Both the position numbers and the translations under genes were made by a program. Positions 35,170-44,744 of a stretch of DNA of 64,000 nt are shown here, one piece after another. Every line of letters starts with the position of its first letter. The stretch's first letter is position 1. This DNA comes from Sporanaerobium hydrogeniformans (GTDB taxonomy: Bacteria; Bacillota; Clostridia; Lachnospirales; Cellulosilyticaceae). The notes below the pieces were generated by a model. The model was not told the DNA's origin. It worked only from the letters and a program-made list of their open reading frames with translations, and did not search any database. The stretch lies in the NCBI RefSeq assembly GCF_002735925.1, contig NZ_PEDL01000016.1:1-64000 (forward strand). Reading direction: 5' to 3'.

Positions 35170-36519
35170 TTATTGAACCCCTTCAATTTCTTTCCAACGT
35201 GTTTCAATAGCTGTGCAAGTTGCATCCTTATCTACTGCTCCACCAATATAATCTTGTATTAAAGCCCCAAACACTTCATGCCAGCTATCTGTTGAATAAC
35301 ATACAGCTAAAGCTGCTGCCCCCTTTTGAGAAGATAGTGCATCACCTTGATTAATAATGGCATAGTTAGATGCCGCCGCTCCTTTGATAGGAGGAACAAC
35401 ACCCGCTACATTGGTAAACCATTCCTTACCATAATCAGAAGTATACCACCAGTTCACAAAATCTAATGTAGGTTGTAATACTTTGGAATCTTTATAAACA
35501 TGAAGAGATTGGTCAGACCCAGAAATAACTTGGCACTGCTCAGCTTTATCTGTAACAGGATAGCCATCAAAACCAATCTTAATATTAGGGTTAACTGAAA
35601 GCACATCTGCTTCAATCCAAGCGCCTTGCCCAACCACCATAGCAGCTTTACCTGTTCCAAAAGCCGATATTTCTGCATCTAATGCAGTTTCAAGAGGTTT
35701 ATCATCACCATATTTTACAGCTAAGTCAATAAATTCAAAGAAGTTATTATAAAGCTCTGGATAGTCAGATACCTTAGCTTCACCTTTTTCAAACATTTGA
35801 ACAAGTTTAGATACATCCATACCAGCATTTTCAGCCGCTGCGTCTAAATAATGTTGCCAGACATGTTTAAATACCCACCATTCATTAAAACCTGTTGTAA
35901 AAGGTTTATAACCTTTAGCACTAATGGTTTCACAGGCTTGCTTCATTTCAGCTATTGTACTTGGAAAGCTAGTAATACCACATTCTTCAAAGATATCTTT
36001 GTTATAAACAATTCCAAAATAATTACCTTTAATAGCAATGCCGTATAATCCTCCACCTTCTTCCGCTGATTTCATAGCGTCTGCCACTGATTCTTGGATA
36101 GTACCTTGTAAGGGCTGACCTGTTAAATCATAAGAATATTCACGGTAAACATCAATTTCTTTTCCTGAAGTAGAAGCAAAAATATCTGGAATATCACCTG
36201 AATTAATTTTTGCTTTTAATAATGTAGGATAATCATTTTGAGTTGTTTCATAATTAATTGTTACATGAGGTGCTACCTCTTTATAAGCTTCGATTAGTTC
36301 TGTCATAGCATCTGCATACTCTGGTGAATTAATAAACATATAGATTTCACATGGCTCTTCTGAAGTGTTTGGCTTTGCTGCTGGTGTTTCTTTTTGTTGT
36401 GATTGGTTAGATGCCACTGGTGCTTTTTCTGCTGCTTCTTTTGATGCCCCTCCACATCCTGCAAGTACAAGAGCTGCCATAGATGCACTAAGTAAAATAC
36501 TTATCCATTTCTTTTTCAT
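35170..36519 (-). CDS. Oligosaccharide-binding lipoprotein (cluster B)
   Basis: 449 aa with a lipoprotein signal ending LVLAGC. The mature protein is a family 1 extracellular binding protein (CEIYMFINSPEYADAMTELI, INSGDIPDIFASTSG). It lies downstream of its two permease genes, an order less common than binding protein first. With GH31 and GH36 following, its ligand is probably a xylosyl- or galactosyl-decorated oligosaccharide. The start at 36519 follows AAGGAGG by 8-9 nt. Confidence 0.93.
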   Translation of the reverse strand: MKKKWISILLSASMAALVLAGCGGASKEAAEKAPVASNQSQQKETPAAKPNTSEEPCEIYMFINSPEYADAMTELIEAYKEVAPHVTINYETTQNDYPTLLKAKINSGDIPDIFASTSGKEIDVYREYSYDLTGQPLQGTIQESVADAMKSAEEGGGLYGIAIKGNYFGIVYNKDIFEECGITSFPSTIAEMKQACETISAKGYKPFTTGFNEWWVFKHVWQHYLDAAAENAGMDVSKLVQMFEKGEAKVSDYPELYNNFFEFIDLAVKYGDDKPLETALDAEISAFGTGKAAMVVGQGAWIEADVLSVNPNIKIGFDGYPVTDKAEQCQVISGSDQSLHVYKDSKVLQPTLDFVNWWYTSDYGKEWFTNVAGVVPPIKGAAASNYAIINQGDALSSQKGAAALAVCYSTDSWHEVFGALIQDYIGGAVDKDATCTAIETRWKEIEGVQ

Positions 36520-36590
36520 TGAAAACCCTCCTTTTTTATCCCATTGGGAAAAATCTATTTTAATAGCTCGTATCAGCTATTAAATTCACA

Positions 36591-37430
36591 TTATCCTTTT
36601 ACTGCACCTGCTACCACCCCTTCTACAATATACTTTTGTAATAATATAAAGATAATAATAGAAGGTACAATCGCCATCACCATTGCTGTTAAAGCATAAT
36701 TCCATTTGGTGTTCATCTGACCAATAAAGGTATATGCAGCTAACACCAATGTTTTGGTTTCATTACTGGTATTGACCATCAAGAGGGGTAGTAAAAAGTC
36801 ATTCCATATCCACATCACGTCAAGTACAATGACTGTTACCGTTACGGACTTTAAGAGTGGGAAGATAATTTTTATATAAATTGTAAAGGTAGATGCCCCA
36901 TCTATCTTGGCACTTTCGTCAATTTCTATAGGAATAGTTTTCATAAAGTTATAAAAGATAAAGGTTGCCATAGGAATACCAAATCCCCAATACTGCACAC
37001 CTAACCCAATCTTACTCCCTGATAAATGAAGGGTATTCATTGACTTTAATAAAGTAAGCATAATGGTTTGAAAAGGAATCAGCATCGGTGTAATAATCAA
37101 AGCATAGGCAACGCTCGAATACTTTCCTCTTCTCCTATCCAAAATATAAGCTGCCATAGATGAAAAAATAATAATGCCTACAATACCAATCACTGTAATA
37201 ATGACATTATTCCTAAATAAGCGTAAATATTTCATCTTGTTAAAAACATAGATATAGTTACTCAAATCTAGTTTGCTGGGAAAAGCTAATACATTAGCTA
37301 TAATTTCACCAAAAGGTTTAAAGGAATTCATAAACATTAAAAAAACAGGATAAATATACATACAGGCAAGCATTGTTAAACAAATCATCAAAATTACTTT
37401 ATATATCATTTTTTGGTTTTTGAGGGTCAT
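36591..37430 (-). CDS. CUT1 sugar ABC importer permease, MalG type (cluster B)
   Basis: 279 aa with six membrane segments. The EAA loop reads IDESAKIDGASTFTIYIKII, with EAA changed to ESA, and the tail is VEGVVAGAVKG. Its ATG overlaps the MalF-type stop (TAATG). No ATPase gene is nearby, so a shared MsmX-type ATPase is inferred. Confidence 0.91.
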   Translation of the reverse strand: MTLKNQKMIYKVILMICLTMLACMYIYPVFLMFMNSFKPFGEIIANVLAFPSKLDLSNYIYVFNKMKYLRLFRNNVIITVIGIVGIIIFSSMAAYILDRRRGKYSSVAYALIITPMLIPFQTIMLTLLKSMNTLHLSGSKIGLGVQYWGFGIPMATFIFYNFMKTIPIEIDESAKIDGASTFTIYIKIIFPLLKSVTVTVIVLDVMWIWNDFLLPLLMVNTSNETKTLVLAAYTFIGQMNTKWNYALTAMVMAIVPSIIIFILLQKYIVEGVVAGAVKG

Positions 37431-38308
37431 TATAAATCTACCTCCTTCCTTCTAAATGCACTTAATACTACTTGTGTAAGAATAAGGACAAAAAGGAAGT
37501 AAATAATGGACTCTGCTGAACCTAAACCATAATTATTATTTGTAAATGCCTCCTTATAAATTTGAAGTGTCACACTATTACTCGCTGTTCCTGGTCCTCC
37601 TTTAGTTAAAGCTAAAATGATATCAAATACCTTTAATCCGTTAGTTAAAGCCATAAAAATACAAGTTGTAAAAGATGGACCTAGTAAAGGTAACGTTACT
37701 CTAGAAAACTTTTGCCAACTTGAAGCGCCATCTACAGTAGCTGCTTCTAGTACATCCTTAGGAATAGCCTGCAAACCTGCTATGTAAAGTACAATATAAA
37801 AACCAAGTGATTGCCATACCCCAACAAATACAACAGAGTAAAAAACAAGGTGTGAACTGCCTAACCAGCTATAATTCCAAAGTTGCCACCCCGTAAACTC
37901 AAAGAGTTTTTCAAAGCCACTGGTAAAAATAAACTTCCATATAAACCCTACAATAGTCATACTCATAATATAAGGCACAAAAAATATACCCCTAAAAAAA
38001 TTAGCTAATCTAAATCGTTTAGTTAAAGCAACTGCTAGCAAAAGTGCAATTAAGTTAGACAATATAACGTAACCTATCGTATATTTAGTAGTAAACCATA
38101 AGGAGGTTAAAAATTCTTTTTTCCCTTGAAGAAGGGCAGTAAAGTTTCTAAATCCAATGAATACTGCCTGTTTTGAAATACCATTCCACTCTGTTAAAGA
38201 ATAGTAACTACTCATTAGGAAGGGAATATAAATCGTTAAACTCACTAGAATAATTGCTGGGATAGAAAATACCATTGTCTCAACTATTTTTTTTTGTCTT
38301 TGTATCAC
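37430..38308 (-). CDS. CUT1 sugar ABC importer permease, MalF type (cluster B), GTG start
   Basis: 292 aa. The EAA loop reads LEAATVDGASSWQKFSRVTL, followed by LKVFDIILALTKGGPGTASN. The start codon is GTG at 38308 with AAGGA about 9 nt upstream. It is the first gene of the operon malF-malG-binding protein-GH31-GH36. Its promoter (38356-38384) overlaps one arm of an inverted repeat shared with the divergent kinase gene. Confidence 0.91.
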   Translation of the reverse strand: MIQRQKKIVETMVFSIPAIILVSLTIYIPFLMSSYYSLTEWNGISKQAVFIGFRNFTALLQGKKEFLTSLWFTTKYTIGYVILSNLIALLLAVALTKRFRLANFFRGIFFVPYIMSMTIVGFIWKFIFTSGFEKLFEFTGWQLWNYSWLGSSHLVFYSVVFVGVWQSLGFYIVLYIAGLQAIPKDVLEAATVDGASSWQKFSRVTLPLLGPSFTTCIFMALTNGLKVFDIILALTKGGPGTASNSVTLQIYKEAFTNNNYGLGSAESIIYFLFVLILTQVVLSAFRRKEVDL

Positions 38309-38355
38309 CTCATCACTTCCTTTAGTTTAATTTTGCTAATTTTCCTCTTATAATC

Positions 38356-38465
38356 ATTATAGTGTTATACATTTATACTTTAAATGTACTTTTCTGAACA
38401 ATAAGGTGTACATTTTATAACATCTTATTATTGCAATTGTGATTTGTTTGGATATATTGTATAGT
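38356..38465. promoter_or_regulatory. Divergent promoters with an AAATGTAC/GTACATTT operator
   Basis: On the minus strand TTTAAA (38379-38384), 17 bp and TATAAT (38356-38361) would drive the importer operon. On the plus strand TTGTGA (38437-38442), 17 bp and TATAGT (38460-38465) would drive the kinase. Between them AAATGTAC (38382-38389) and GTACATTT (38408-38415) form an 8-bp inverted repeat with 18-bp spacing. It overlaps the importer -35, as an activator site would. The YesN-type regulator is the likely ligand. Confidence 0.65.
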
Positions 38466-38499
38466 TAATACAAGTAATTCTAAATATTTAGGAGTAGTT

Positions 38500-40284
38500 A
38501 TGTTAAAAGTCTTAAAAAACAAATTATTAAAATTCATTCATCGTACCTCTCTTTGGTTACAGCTTGCTTTATTTATCACTTTCATTTGTACACTTATTGC
38601 TTTTACTCTTATTTACAAAGACTATACTGCTACTCGTACAAATACAATACATAATCATGTTGATACAACTAAACGCTTACTAACTCTAGAGGTGCAAAAT
38701 CTTGAACACTACTTACAGACTCTTGCTAACTACTGCATCCTACCTTGCTATGATAGTCAGTTTACACAGTTAGTTAATCAAAACTCTCTTTTTCTACGAA
38801 AAGATAGAGATTATATCAAACAACAAATGTATTATTATTATTACACTAGAAATGATATTCTTGATTACCAAATCTATTTTCTTAATCAAAACCTTAGAGT
38901 GGGACGTACTTCTCGTGAACAACGTATTACCCTACATACCATGGAGGCTAGTACTTTAAAAGATATCAAACAAGCATGTATTACTAGCTCCTATAACCAT
39001 ATTCTGTTACCTTCACACACTAAAGACTCCTTTTTTACCTTCTACCAAGCCCTTATTCGTATTAAAAATCAAGCGCCTCAAGCCCTTGTAGAAGTAAAGG
39101 TGAATACTAAAGCCTTGCAGAGTCTTTTAAATAATCATGCACAAAATGGTAATATTTTTCTCTTTTATAATGAAATAGGAGAATTGATCTTTTCTAGTAC
39201 TCAAGGCCTTTCTCTAACAACCTCCATTTCAAAACTACTAGCTGAAACTCGTTTATATAAAGACAGTTACACCCTGGTCACTTTAAATAACTCCGACTAT
39301 TTACTCACTCAGGCAACAGGTACTATTTATGGGATCACTCTTATTTCTCTGACTCCTATAGCTTATATCGATTCACAAATAGGTGCTATAAGAAAATCTA
39401 TTGTTATGACGGGCATCTTTATTTGGCTATGTACCACATTTTTTATTAATCTTCTGATTCGTTTCCTCATCCATCCCTTAAAGGTTTTAGCAAGTAAAAT
39501 GGAACTTGCTGGACAAGGCAATTTTAATCTCTTTATCCCACACAATGGAAGTAAAGAAATTATAGAATTAACGGACAGCTTTAATTCCATGGTCCATCAC
39601 ATTGACGAACTCATTAAACGTACTTATATTGCCGAATTAAGTGAAAAAAATGCCAAGCTTACTGCTCTAGAAGCACAATTAAACCCCCATTTTCTCTACA
39701 ACACCTTACAAGCCCTATCAACTGAAGCACTCATGAACGATCAGATTAAACTAAATACCATGATTACCTCCCTTGCCTCTACCTTGCGCTACAGTATAAA
39801 AGATAGTGACCTAGTAATTCTGCAAAAGGAAATACAGTATGTCCAAAATTATATTTATTTACAAAAAATACGAATGGATGATAATTTGGAGGTTGTAATG
39901 GATATTGAAGAATCTACACTTAACTTTCTCATTCCTAAAATCAGTATACAGACGCTTGTCGAAAACTCGCTACTTCATGGTATTCATCCTGGAAACACTT
40001 CTATAAAAATTTTAATATCTGTTAAACAAGAGAAAAACCAAATGATTATTAAAGTAAAGGATAATGGGCGTGGAATATCTGAAGAACAGCTTGAAAAATT
40101 ATATAAAGAATTTGAAGAACAGTTTATTCCAGGAACAGGTGGTGGTATAGGCCTTCCCAATTTATATGTTCGTCTAAAACTACTCTATGCAGAACCTGCA
40201 AATCTTACCATTACAAGTGAGGTTAATAACTATACCGAAATTACCTTAACCATTCCAGCTATAAAGGAGGATGTCCATGTATAG
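38500..40284 (+). CDS. YesM-type sensor histidine kinase (cluster B)
   Basis: 594 aa. A first membrane segment (about 17-38) and a second (about 302-322) bracket a 260-residue extracellular sensor domain. A HAMP domain follows (IHPLKVLASKMELAGQGNFN). The phosphoacceptor is in EAQLNPHFLYNT (PF06580 type) near residue 400, and the ATPase has VKDNGRGIS and GGGIGLPNL. It probably senses extracellular oligosaccharides or binding-protein complexes and controls the divergent importer operon. The AGGAG site is 5 nt before the ATG. It overlaps the response regulator gene by 8 nt. Confidence 0.94.
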   Translation: MLKVLKNKLLKFIHRTSLWLQLALFITFICTLIAFTLIYKDYTATRTNTIHNHVDTTKRLLTLEVQNLEHYLQTLANYCILPCYDSQFTQLVNQNSLFLRKDRDYIKQQMYYYYYTRNDILDYQIYFLNQNLRVGRTSREQRITLHTMEASTLKDIKQACITSSYNHILLPSHTKDSFFTFYQALIRIKNQAPQALVEVKVNTKALQSLLNNHAQNGNIFLFYNEIGELIFSSTQGLSLTTSISKLLAETRLYKDSYTLVTLNNSDYLLTQATGTIYGITLISLTPIAYIDSQIGAIRKSIVMTGIFIWLCTTFFINLLIRFLIHPLKVLASKMELAGQGNFNLFIPHNGSKEIIELTDSFNSMVHHIDELIKRTYIAELSEKNAKLTALEAQLNPHFLYNTLQALSTEALMNDQIKLNTMITSLASTLRYSIKDSDLVILQKEIQYVQNYIYLQKIRMDDNLEVVMDIEESTLNFLIPKISIQTLVENSLLHGIHPGNTSIKILISVKQEKNQMIIKVKDNGRGISEEQLEKLYKEFEEQFIPGTGGGIGLPNLYVRLKLLYAEPANLTITSEVNNYTEITLTIPAIKEDVHV

Positions 40285-41023
40285 AGCGTTAATTATTGAT
40301 GACGAAAAACCCGTTCGTATCGCAATTAGTAAACTTGGAGCTTGGAGACAGCTTCATATTGAACCTCCCGAAATGACTTCTAATGGCAAAGAAGGACTAT
40401 GCACCATGCGTGAACTCAAGCCTCACCTTGTTTTTGTAGATATGAATATGCCCATTATGGATGGATGCAGCTTTTTAAATGTAGCCTCTAAAGAATTTCC
40501 CACCTCTCAATTTATAGTTATTAGTGGTTATGATGACTTCCTTTATACTCAACATGCTATTCGCTACGGTGTATGTGACTATCTACTTAAACCCATTGTT
40601 GCAGAAGAATTAAATGCCGCTATACGTCATGCTATCTTAAAAATAAATCCTCATGAAACTTTTAACACACAGGTCGAGCATGAAGCTATTACTTCTGATG
40701 AAATCATTACTAATATCAAAAATTATATTGATAGTAATTACTGTACTAATATAAAAATAACGGATTTTGAAGAAAAATATTTTTTCTCCGTAGAGTATTT
40801 AACCAAATTATTCCGCCAAAAATATGGTTGCACTATGTATGAATATGTTGTCCAACTCCGTATGGAACGTGCTATTGAGCTTCTAGCTCATGCTGAAATT
40901 AAAATCGTAGATATTTCAGAGCGTCTTGGGTATACAGATAATCACTATTTCAGTAAAGTATTTCGTAGATATTATGGAGTTTCTCCTTCACAATATCGCG
41001 CAAAATATACTTGTACCTTTTAA
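40277..41023 (+). CDS. YesN-type AraC response regulator (cluster B)
   Basis: 248 aa from ATG 40277; the ATG at 40271 overlaps AAGGAGG, which is spaced for 40277. Residues 1-115 are a receiver with Asp in LVFVDMNMPIMDG and the Lys in DYLLKPIV. The last 100 residues are an AraC domain with two helix-turn-helix motifs (YCTNIKITDFEEKYFFSVEY and IKIVDISERLGYTDNHYFSK). It is shorter than most YesN proteins because there is no middle domain. It is the partner of the kinase whose gene overlaps it. Confidence 0.93.
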   Translation: MYRALIIDDEKPVRIAISKLGAWRQLHIEPPEMTSNGKEGLCTMRELKPHLVFVDMNMPIMDGCSFLNVASKEFPTSQFIVISGYDDFLYTQHAIRYGVCDYLLKPIVAEELNAAIRHAILKINPHETFNTQVEHEAITSDEIITNIKNYIDSNYCTNIKITDFEEKYFFSVEYLTKLFRQKYGCTMYEYVVQLRMERAIELLAHAEIKIVDISERLGYTDNHYFSKVFRRYYGVSPSQYRAKYTCTF

Positions 41024-41077
41024 GAAAACTATGCTTTTCAGAAATTTAATATCTAATCGTAAACAAAGATTAAATTG

Positions 41078-41144
41078 GAGTATAAAAAATAAAAGCAACA
41101 CAAGACTACTCATTAGCCTTGTGCTGCTCTTATTTTTTATACTC
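41078..41144. terminator. 27-bp bidirectional terminator between convergent genes
   Basis: Arms 41078-41104 and 41118-41144 (core AGCACAAG / CTTGTGCT) pair over 27 positions with two wobbles that pair only on minus-strand RNA. A/T blocks lie inside the arms. It serves the response regulator on one side and the arabinofuranosidase on the other. Confidence 0.85.
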
Positions 41145-41152
41145 TATAATTA

Positions 41153-42658
41153 TCAATCTATTCCTAGTGCTAGATGCACTACACTACAAGGTGGGATTTC
41201 AAAGTGTACTTGCCCATCTACTATCTTTATCTTAGTAAACGGCTCTAGCTTTACCTTCTCTTTTTCCTCAAAGGTATTATGGTCTCTCATATTCCCTTTA
41301 AGGATACTTCCTTCTGCTGAGAGAATCTGAGTGTCTGTAAATAATCCTTCAATGGGATAAGTTTCCTCTATTGATAGATTAGCAAGTGTAAGATGAAGTT
41401 TGCCATCTTGCCCTAGTGAAACAGACTCAGTTAAGTTAGGCACCTGTTCTTCTCCTACTCCAATCTCTTTTGTTTCTATATGACTTTCTATAAGCTCTGC
41501 TTCTTGATGATATTTATAGAGATCAAAGACATGATAGGTAGGAGTCAACACCATTTCTTTTCCCTCAGTTAGTATAACCGCCTGCAAGACATTGACTACC
41601 TGTGCAATATTCGCCATACGTACTCTATTACAATTTTTGTTGAATATGTTTAGATTAATTGCTGCCACCAGTGCATCTCGCATTGTATTTTGCTGATATA
41701 AAAAGCCTGGATTTGTTCCTGGTTCAGGGTCGTACCAGGTTCCCCACTCATCAATAATAATGGCATTCTTATGTTCCGTGTCGTATTGATTCATGATTTC
41801 TTCATGACATTTAATAAGCGTTTCCATATAAAGTGTCTTTTTAAGCGTTGTATACCACTCTTTTTCATCAAAAAGTGTGGCACTTCCTTTGTGTTCCCAA
41901 GTACCTGGAACAGTGTAGTAGTGAAGAGATAGTCCATCCATAAAGCCATGCAATTGCTTTTGAGCATTCGTATAGGTAGTTTTCATAACTCCCTCTGTCC
42001 AAGCATAGTCATCCCCATTAGCCCCACAAGCTATTTTAAAGATGGTCTTATCTGGCTGATAGCTTCGTACATAAGTTTGATACCTACGGTATTCGTTCCC
42101 ATAATACTCAGGCGTCATGTTGCCACCACACCCCCAGTTTTCATTACCTATACCAAAATAATCTACTCGCCAAGGCTTTTTGCGACCATTCTCAGTTCGC
42201 AAAGCTGCCATAGGAGATAAGCCATCAAAAGTCATGTATTCTACCCATTCAGACATCTCCTGAACTGTTCCGCTTCCTAGGTTGCCACTTATATAAGTTT
42301 TACATCCCAGCTGCTCACAAAGCTCCATAAACTCATGGGTTCCAAAGCTATTGTCTTCTACACCTCCCCCCCAATGTGTGTTGATCATCTTCTTTCGCGT
42401 TTCTTTAGGACCTATACCATCCTTCCAATGGTATTCATCTGCAAAGCATCCTCCTGGCCAACGTAATACAGGGATTTGTATATTTTTCAAAGCTTCTACT
42501 ACATCTATACGCATACCCTTTTTATTAGGAATCGGACTCTCCTCTCCTACATAAAGACCTTCATAAATGCATCTACCCAAATGCTCTGAAAAATGACCTT
42601 GTAGTTCTTTATGAATATGTCCTTTTTTAATATGAGGGTTTATATACCATTTTGCCAT
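41153..42658 (-). CDS. abfA: GH51 alpha-L-arabinofuranosidase
   Basis: 501 aa, the usual length of intracellular GH51 enzymes. The acid/base is E173 in [12 protein letters not shown] and the nucleophile E304 in [10 protein letters not shown]. Other motifs are [15 protein letters not shown] and [16 protein letters not shown]. There is no signal peptide. It releases arabinose from arabinoxylan or arabinan oligosaccharides. It is the last gene of the cluster C operon, 52 bp after the DUF6171 gene, and supports arabino-oligosaccharide as the importer's ligand. Confidence 0.95.
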   Translation of the reverse strand: MAKWYINPHIKKGHIHKELQGHFSEHLGRCIYEGLYVGEESPIPNKKGMRIDVVEALKNIQIPVLRWPGGCFADEYHWKDGIGPKETRKKMINTHWGGGVEDNSFGTHEFMELCEQLGCKTYISGNLGSGTVQEMSEWVEYMTFDGLSPMAALRTENGRKKPWRVDYFGIGNENWGCGGNMTPEYYGNEYRRYQTYVRSYQPDKTIFKIACGANGDDYAWTEGVMKTTYTNAQKQLHGFMDGLSLHYYTVPGTWEHKGSATLFDEKEWYTTLKKTLYMETLIKCHEEIMNQYDTEHKNAIIIDEWGTWYDPEPGTNPGFLYQQNTMRDALVAAINLNIFNKNCNRVRMANIAQVVNVLQAVILTEGKEMVLTPTYHVFDLYKYHQEAELIESHIETKEIGVGEEQVPNLTESVSLGQDGKLHLTLANLSIEETYPIEGLFTDTQILSAEGSILKGNMRDHNTFEEKEKVKLEPFTKIKIVDGQVHFEIPPCSVVHLALGID

Positions 42659-42710
42659 TTGTTTTCTCCTTCTTCACTTGGTACTCTTTTCTTATTCCCA
42701 TTTTTATTTA

Positions 42711-42965
42711 CTACCATTTTTCATAAGGGCATCGCCTTACTTTAATAGCTGCTCGCATTTCCACATAGCAACCACAAGCACTGCATATACCTTCAATAAG
42801 CCGTTTACATGCCTTACATATCTCTAAACGCTTTTCATAAAATTCTTTTGTAGTCTTTATCTCTTCATCTAGCTGTGAAATATAGGTATACATATTGTGA
42901 TACAATTCTTTCTGATCTGTTTCTCTAATTAAACACCTCTTACAGACCCTCTTTATATCTTCCAT
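42711..42965 (-). CDS. Small cysteine-rich protein (DUF6171-like), putative zinc binder
   Basis: 84 aa. Cysteines are paired as CKRC (8/11), CKAC (about 50/53) and CSACGC (about 61-66) with a later Cys (RRCPYEKW), a zinc-ribbon-like array. A charged helix joins the pairs (NMYTYISQLDEEIKTTKEFY). It starts 4 bp after the MalG-type permease stop. I associate it with DUF6171, which has no known function. Its place between importer and arabinofuranosidase is consistent with a sugar-linked role, but this is context only. Confidence 0.75.
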   Translation of the reverse strand: MEDIKRVCKRCLIRETDQKELYHNMYTYISQLDEEIKTTKEFYEKRLEICKACKRLIEGICSACGCYVEMRAAIKVRRCPYEKW

Positions 42966-42969
42966 ATCT

Positions 42970-43797
42970 TTATCCCTTTACTGCCCCTGCTACTAAGCTT
43001 TTTTGTACTTGCTCACTTAACAAAATATAAATTAAAATCGTAGGAATAGTTGCAATAACTAAACCTGCTCCTATTTCACCCCATTTAGTTGTATAAGTTC
43101 CTATCATAGACATAATACCAACTGTAATTGTTTTAAATTCTCGTTTACTTACAAAAGTTACTGCAAACATAAGTTCATTCCATGCTGAAAGGTAAGTAAA
43201 AATAGCAACTGTTGCCAAAGCTGGCTTCACAAGTGGTAACATTATTTCCCCAAATATACGATAAATTCCACATCCATCAATGGCTGCTGCTTCTTCTAAT
43301 TCCCTTGGAAGTGATGCTAAAAAGCTACTGACAATATAAATGCCCATAGGAAGTCCAAAGGCTACATAAGGAATAATAAGTGCCCAATAAGTATTTAAAA
43401 GACGCATATTTTTTAATACCATAAAAAGTGGGAGGAGTGCAGCATGAATAGGTACCATCATGCCTAATAAAATTACTTTCATAGCTACTTGTCTTCCTTT
43501 CCATTCCATACGTTCAATGGCATAAGCAGATGTAGCAGAAAGTATAATAACAAGTAAAATCGTAATAGCTGTAACAAACACACTATTTCCAAAGTAATCT
43601 AATACCTTTGCTTGCTTAAAAGCACTTACATAATTTTCGAATTTCCACTTTTCAGGTAGACCAGCAATATTCCCCCCAAAAATCTCACTGTTTCCTTTAA
43701 GTGAAAAAAATATTAACCATATTAATGGATAAAGCTGTACAATTGCAAATAGTATTAGGCACATTTGTATACTTACTTTTCCAAGCTTCTCTCTCAT
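42970..43797 (-). CDS. CUT1 sugar ABC importer permease, MalG type (cluster C)
   Basis: 275 aa with six membrane segments. The EAA loop is LEEAAAIDGCGIYRIFGEIM, and the C-terminal tail is QKSLVAGAVKG. It starts 3 bp after the MalF-type stop. It shares its importer with a binding-protein gene that carries a frameshift upstream. Confidence 0.91.
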   Translation of the reverse strand: MREKLGKVSIQMCLILFAIVQLYPLIWLIFFSLKGNSEIFGGNIAGLPEKWKFENYVSAFKQAKVLDYFGNSVFVTAITILLVIILSATSAYAIERMEWKGRQVAMKVILLGMMVPIHAALLPLFMVLKNMRLLNTYWALIIPYVAFGLPMGIYIVSSFLASLPRELEEAAAIDGCGIYRIFGEIMLPLVKPALATVAIFTYLSAWNELMFAVTFVSKREFKTITVGIMSMIGTYTTKWGEIGAGLVIATIPTILIYILLSEQVQKSLVAGAVKG

Positions 43798-43800
43798 ATC

Positions 43801-44679
43801 TTATGCCTCCTTCCCCTTACGAAATAAACTATTGAGTAACATCGTGAAAAATAAACATTCTATAATGATAAAGATAGAAATAGCACTGCCGTAACCATAT
43901 TTAAAAGAATCAAAAATGGTAGTGTACATATAAATGCTTGGCACTTCTGTAGAAAAGAAAGGACCTCCATTGGTTAAAACATATATGAGGTCAAATACCT
44001 TAAGTGCACCAATTAACGAAAAGGTCATACATACCTTTAAAATAGGCTTTAATAAAGGAATAGTAATATACCATGCTATTTGATGTTTACTTGCCCCATC
44101 AATAACTGCCGCCTCATTAATTTCAGTTGAAATACCTTTAATCCCTGCATACATGATAAGCATGTGATAGCCTACATATTGCCAAAGAATAGGTATGAAA
44201 CAACACATTAAAGCAGTTTTCTCTTGACCTAGCCAATCTTGTGCAATAAACCCTAACCCTATAGATTGGAGGATATCATTTAATAAGCCATAGTCTGCAT
44301 TGTATATCTTCTGCCAAAGCTGCCCAATAACTACGGTAGAAATAATAACTGGTATAAAGTATACAGTACGATAAAATTTTTCCCCTTTTACTCCCTGTGC
44401 AATAATAATAGCAATCAATAGTGAAAAAGGAAGCTGAACTACTAATGAAAGTCCTGCAAAAAGCAATGAGTGGATAATAGAGTTCATAAAGCGCATATCA
44501 CTCATTAATTCTTTATAATTACTTAAACCTATAAAAGTCCCTTTTCCTATGCCATCCCAACTCAGCAAGCTGTAATAACCTGATATAAAAATAGGTATAA
44601 CAACAATCAGTGCCATAACGAAAAGAGTAGGAAACATAAAAATGAAAATAGCTTTCTTATCTGATAAAATTTTAGTCAT
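43801..44679 (-). CDS. CUT1 sugar ABC importer permease, MalF type (cluster C)
   Basis: 292 aa. The EAA loop reads INEAAVIDGASKHQIAWYIT, followed by LKVFDLIYVLTNGGPFFSTE. It starts about 65 bp downstream of the binding-protein stop, with a hairpin between (44706-44729). The ATPase is again missing from the cluster. Confidence 0.91.
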   Translation of the reverse strand: MTKILSDKKAIFIFMFPTLFVMALIVVIPIFISGYYSLLSWDGIGKGTFIGLSNYKELMSDMRFMNSIIHSLLFAGLSLVVQLPFSLLIAIIIAQGVKGEKFYRTVYFIPVIISTVVIGQLWQKIYNADYGLLNDILQSIGLGFIAQDWLGQEKTALMCCFIPILWQYVGYHMLIMYAGIKGISTEINEAAVIDGASKHQIAWYITIPLLKPILKVCMTFSLIGALKVFDLIYVLTNGGPFFSTEVPSIYMYTTIFDSFKYGYGSAISIFIIIECLFFTMLLNSLFRKGKEA

Positions 44680-44705
44680 AAAAAATCACCCCTATTTACA
44701 AATTT

Positions 44706-44729
44706 AGGGCTGCCATTTAAGACAGCCCT
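44706..44729 (-). other. Intercistronic hairpin after binding-protein gene
   Basis: AGGGCTG (44706-44712) and CAGCCCT (44723-44729) form a perfect 7-bp stem with a 10-nt loop. No T-run follows on the minus strand. It sits between the binding-protein stop and the MalF start, parallel to the hairpin at 35124-35149. Confidence 0.65.
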
Positions 44730-44744
44730 CTCCTACTTACTTCA

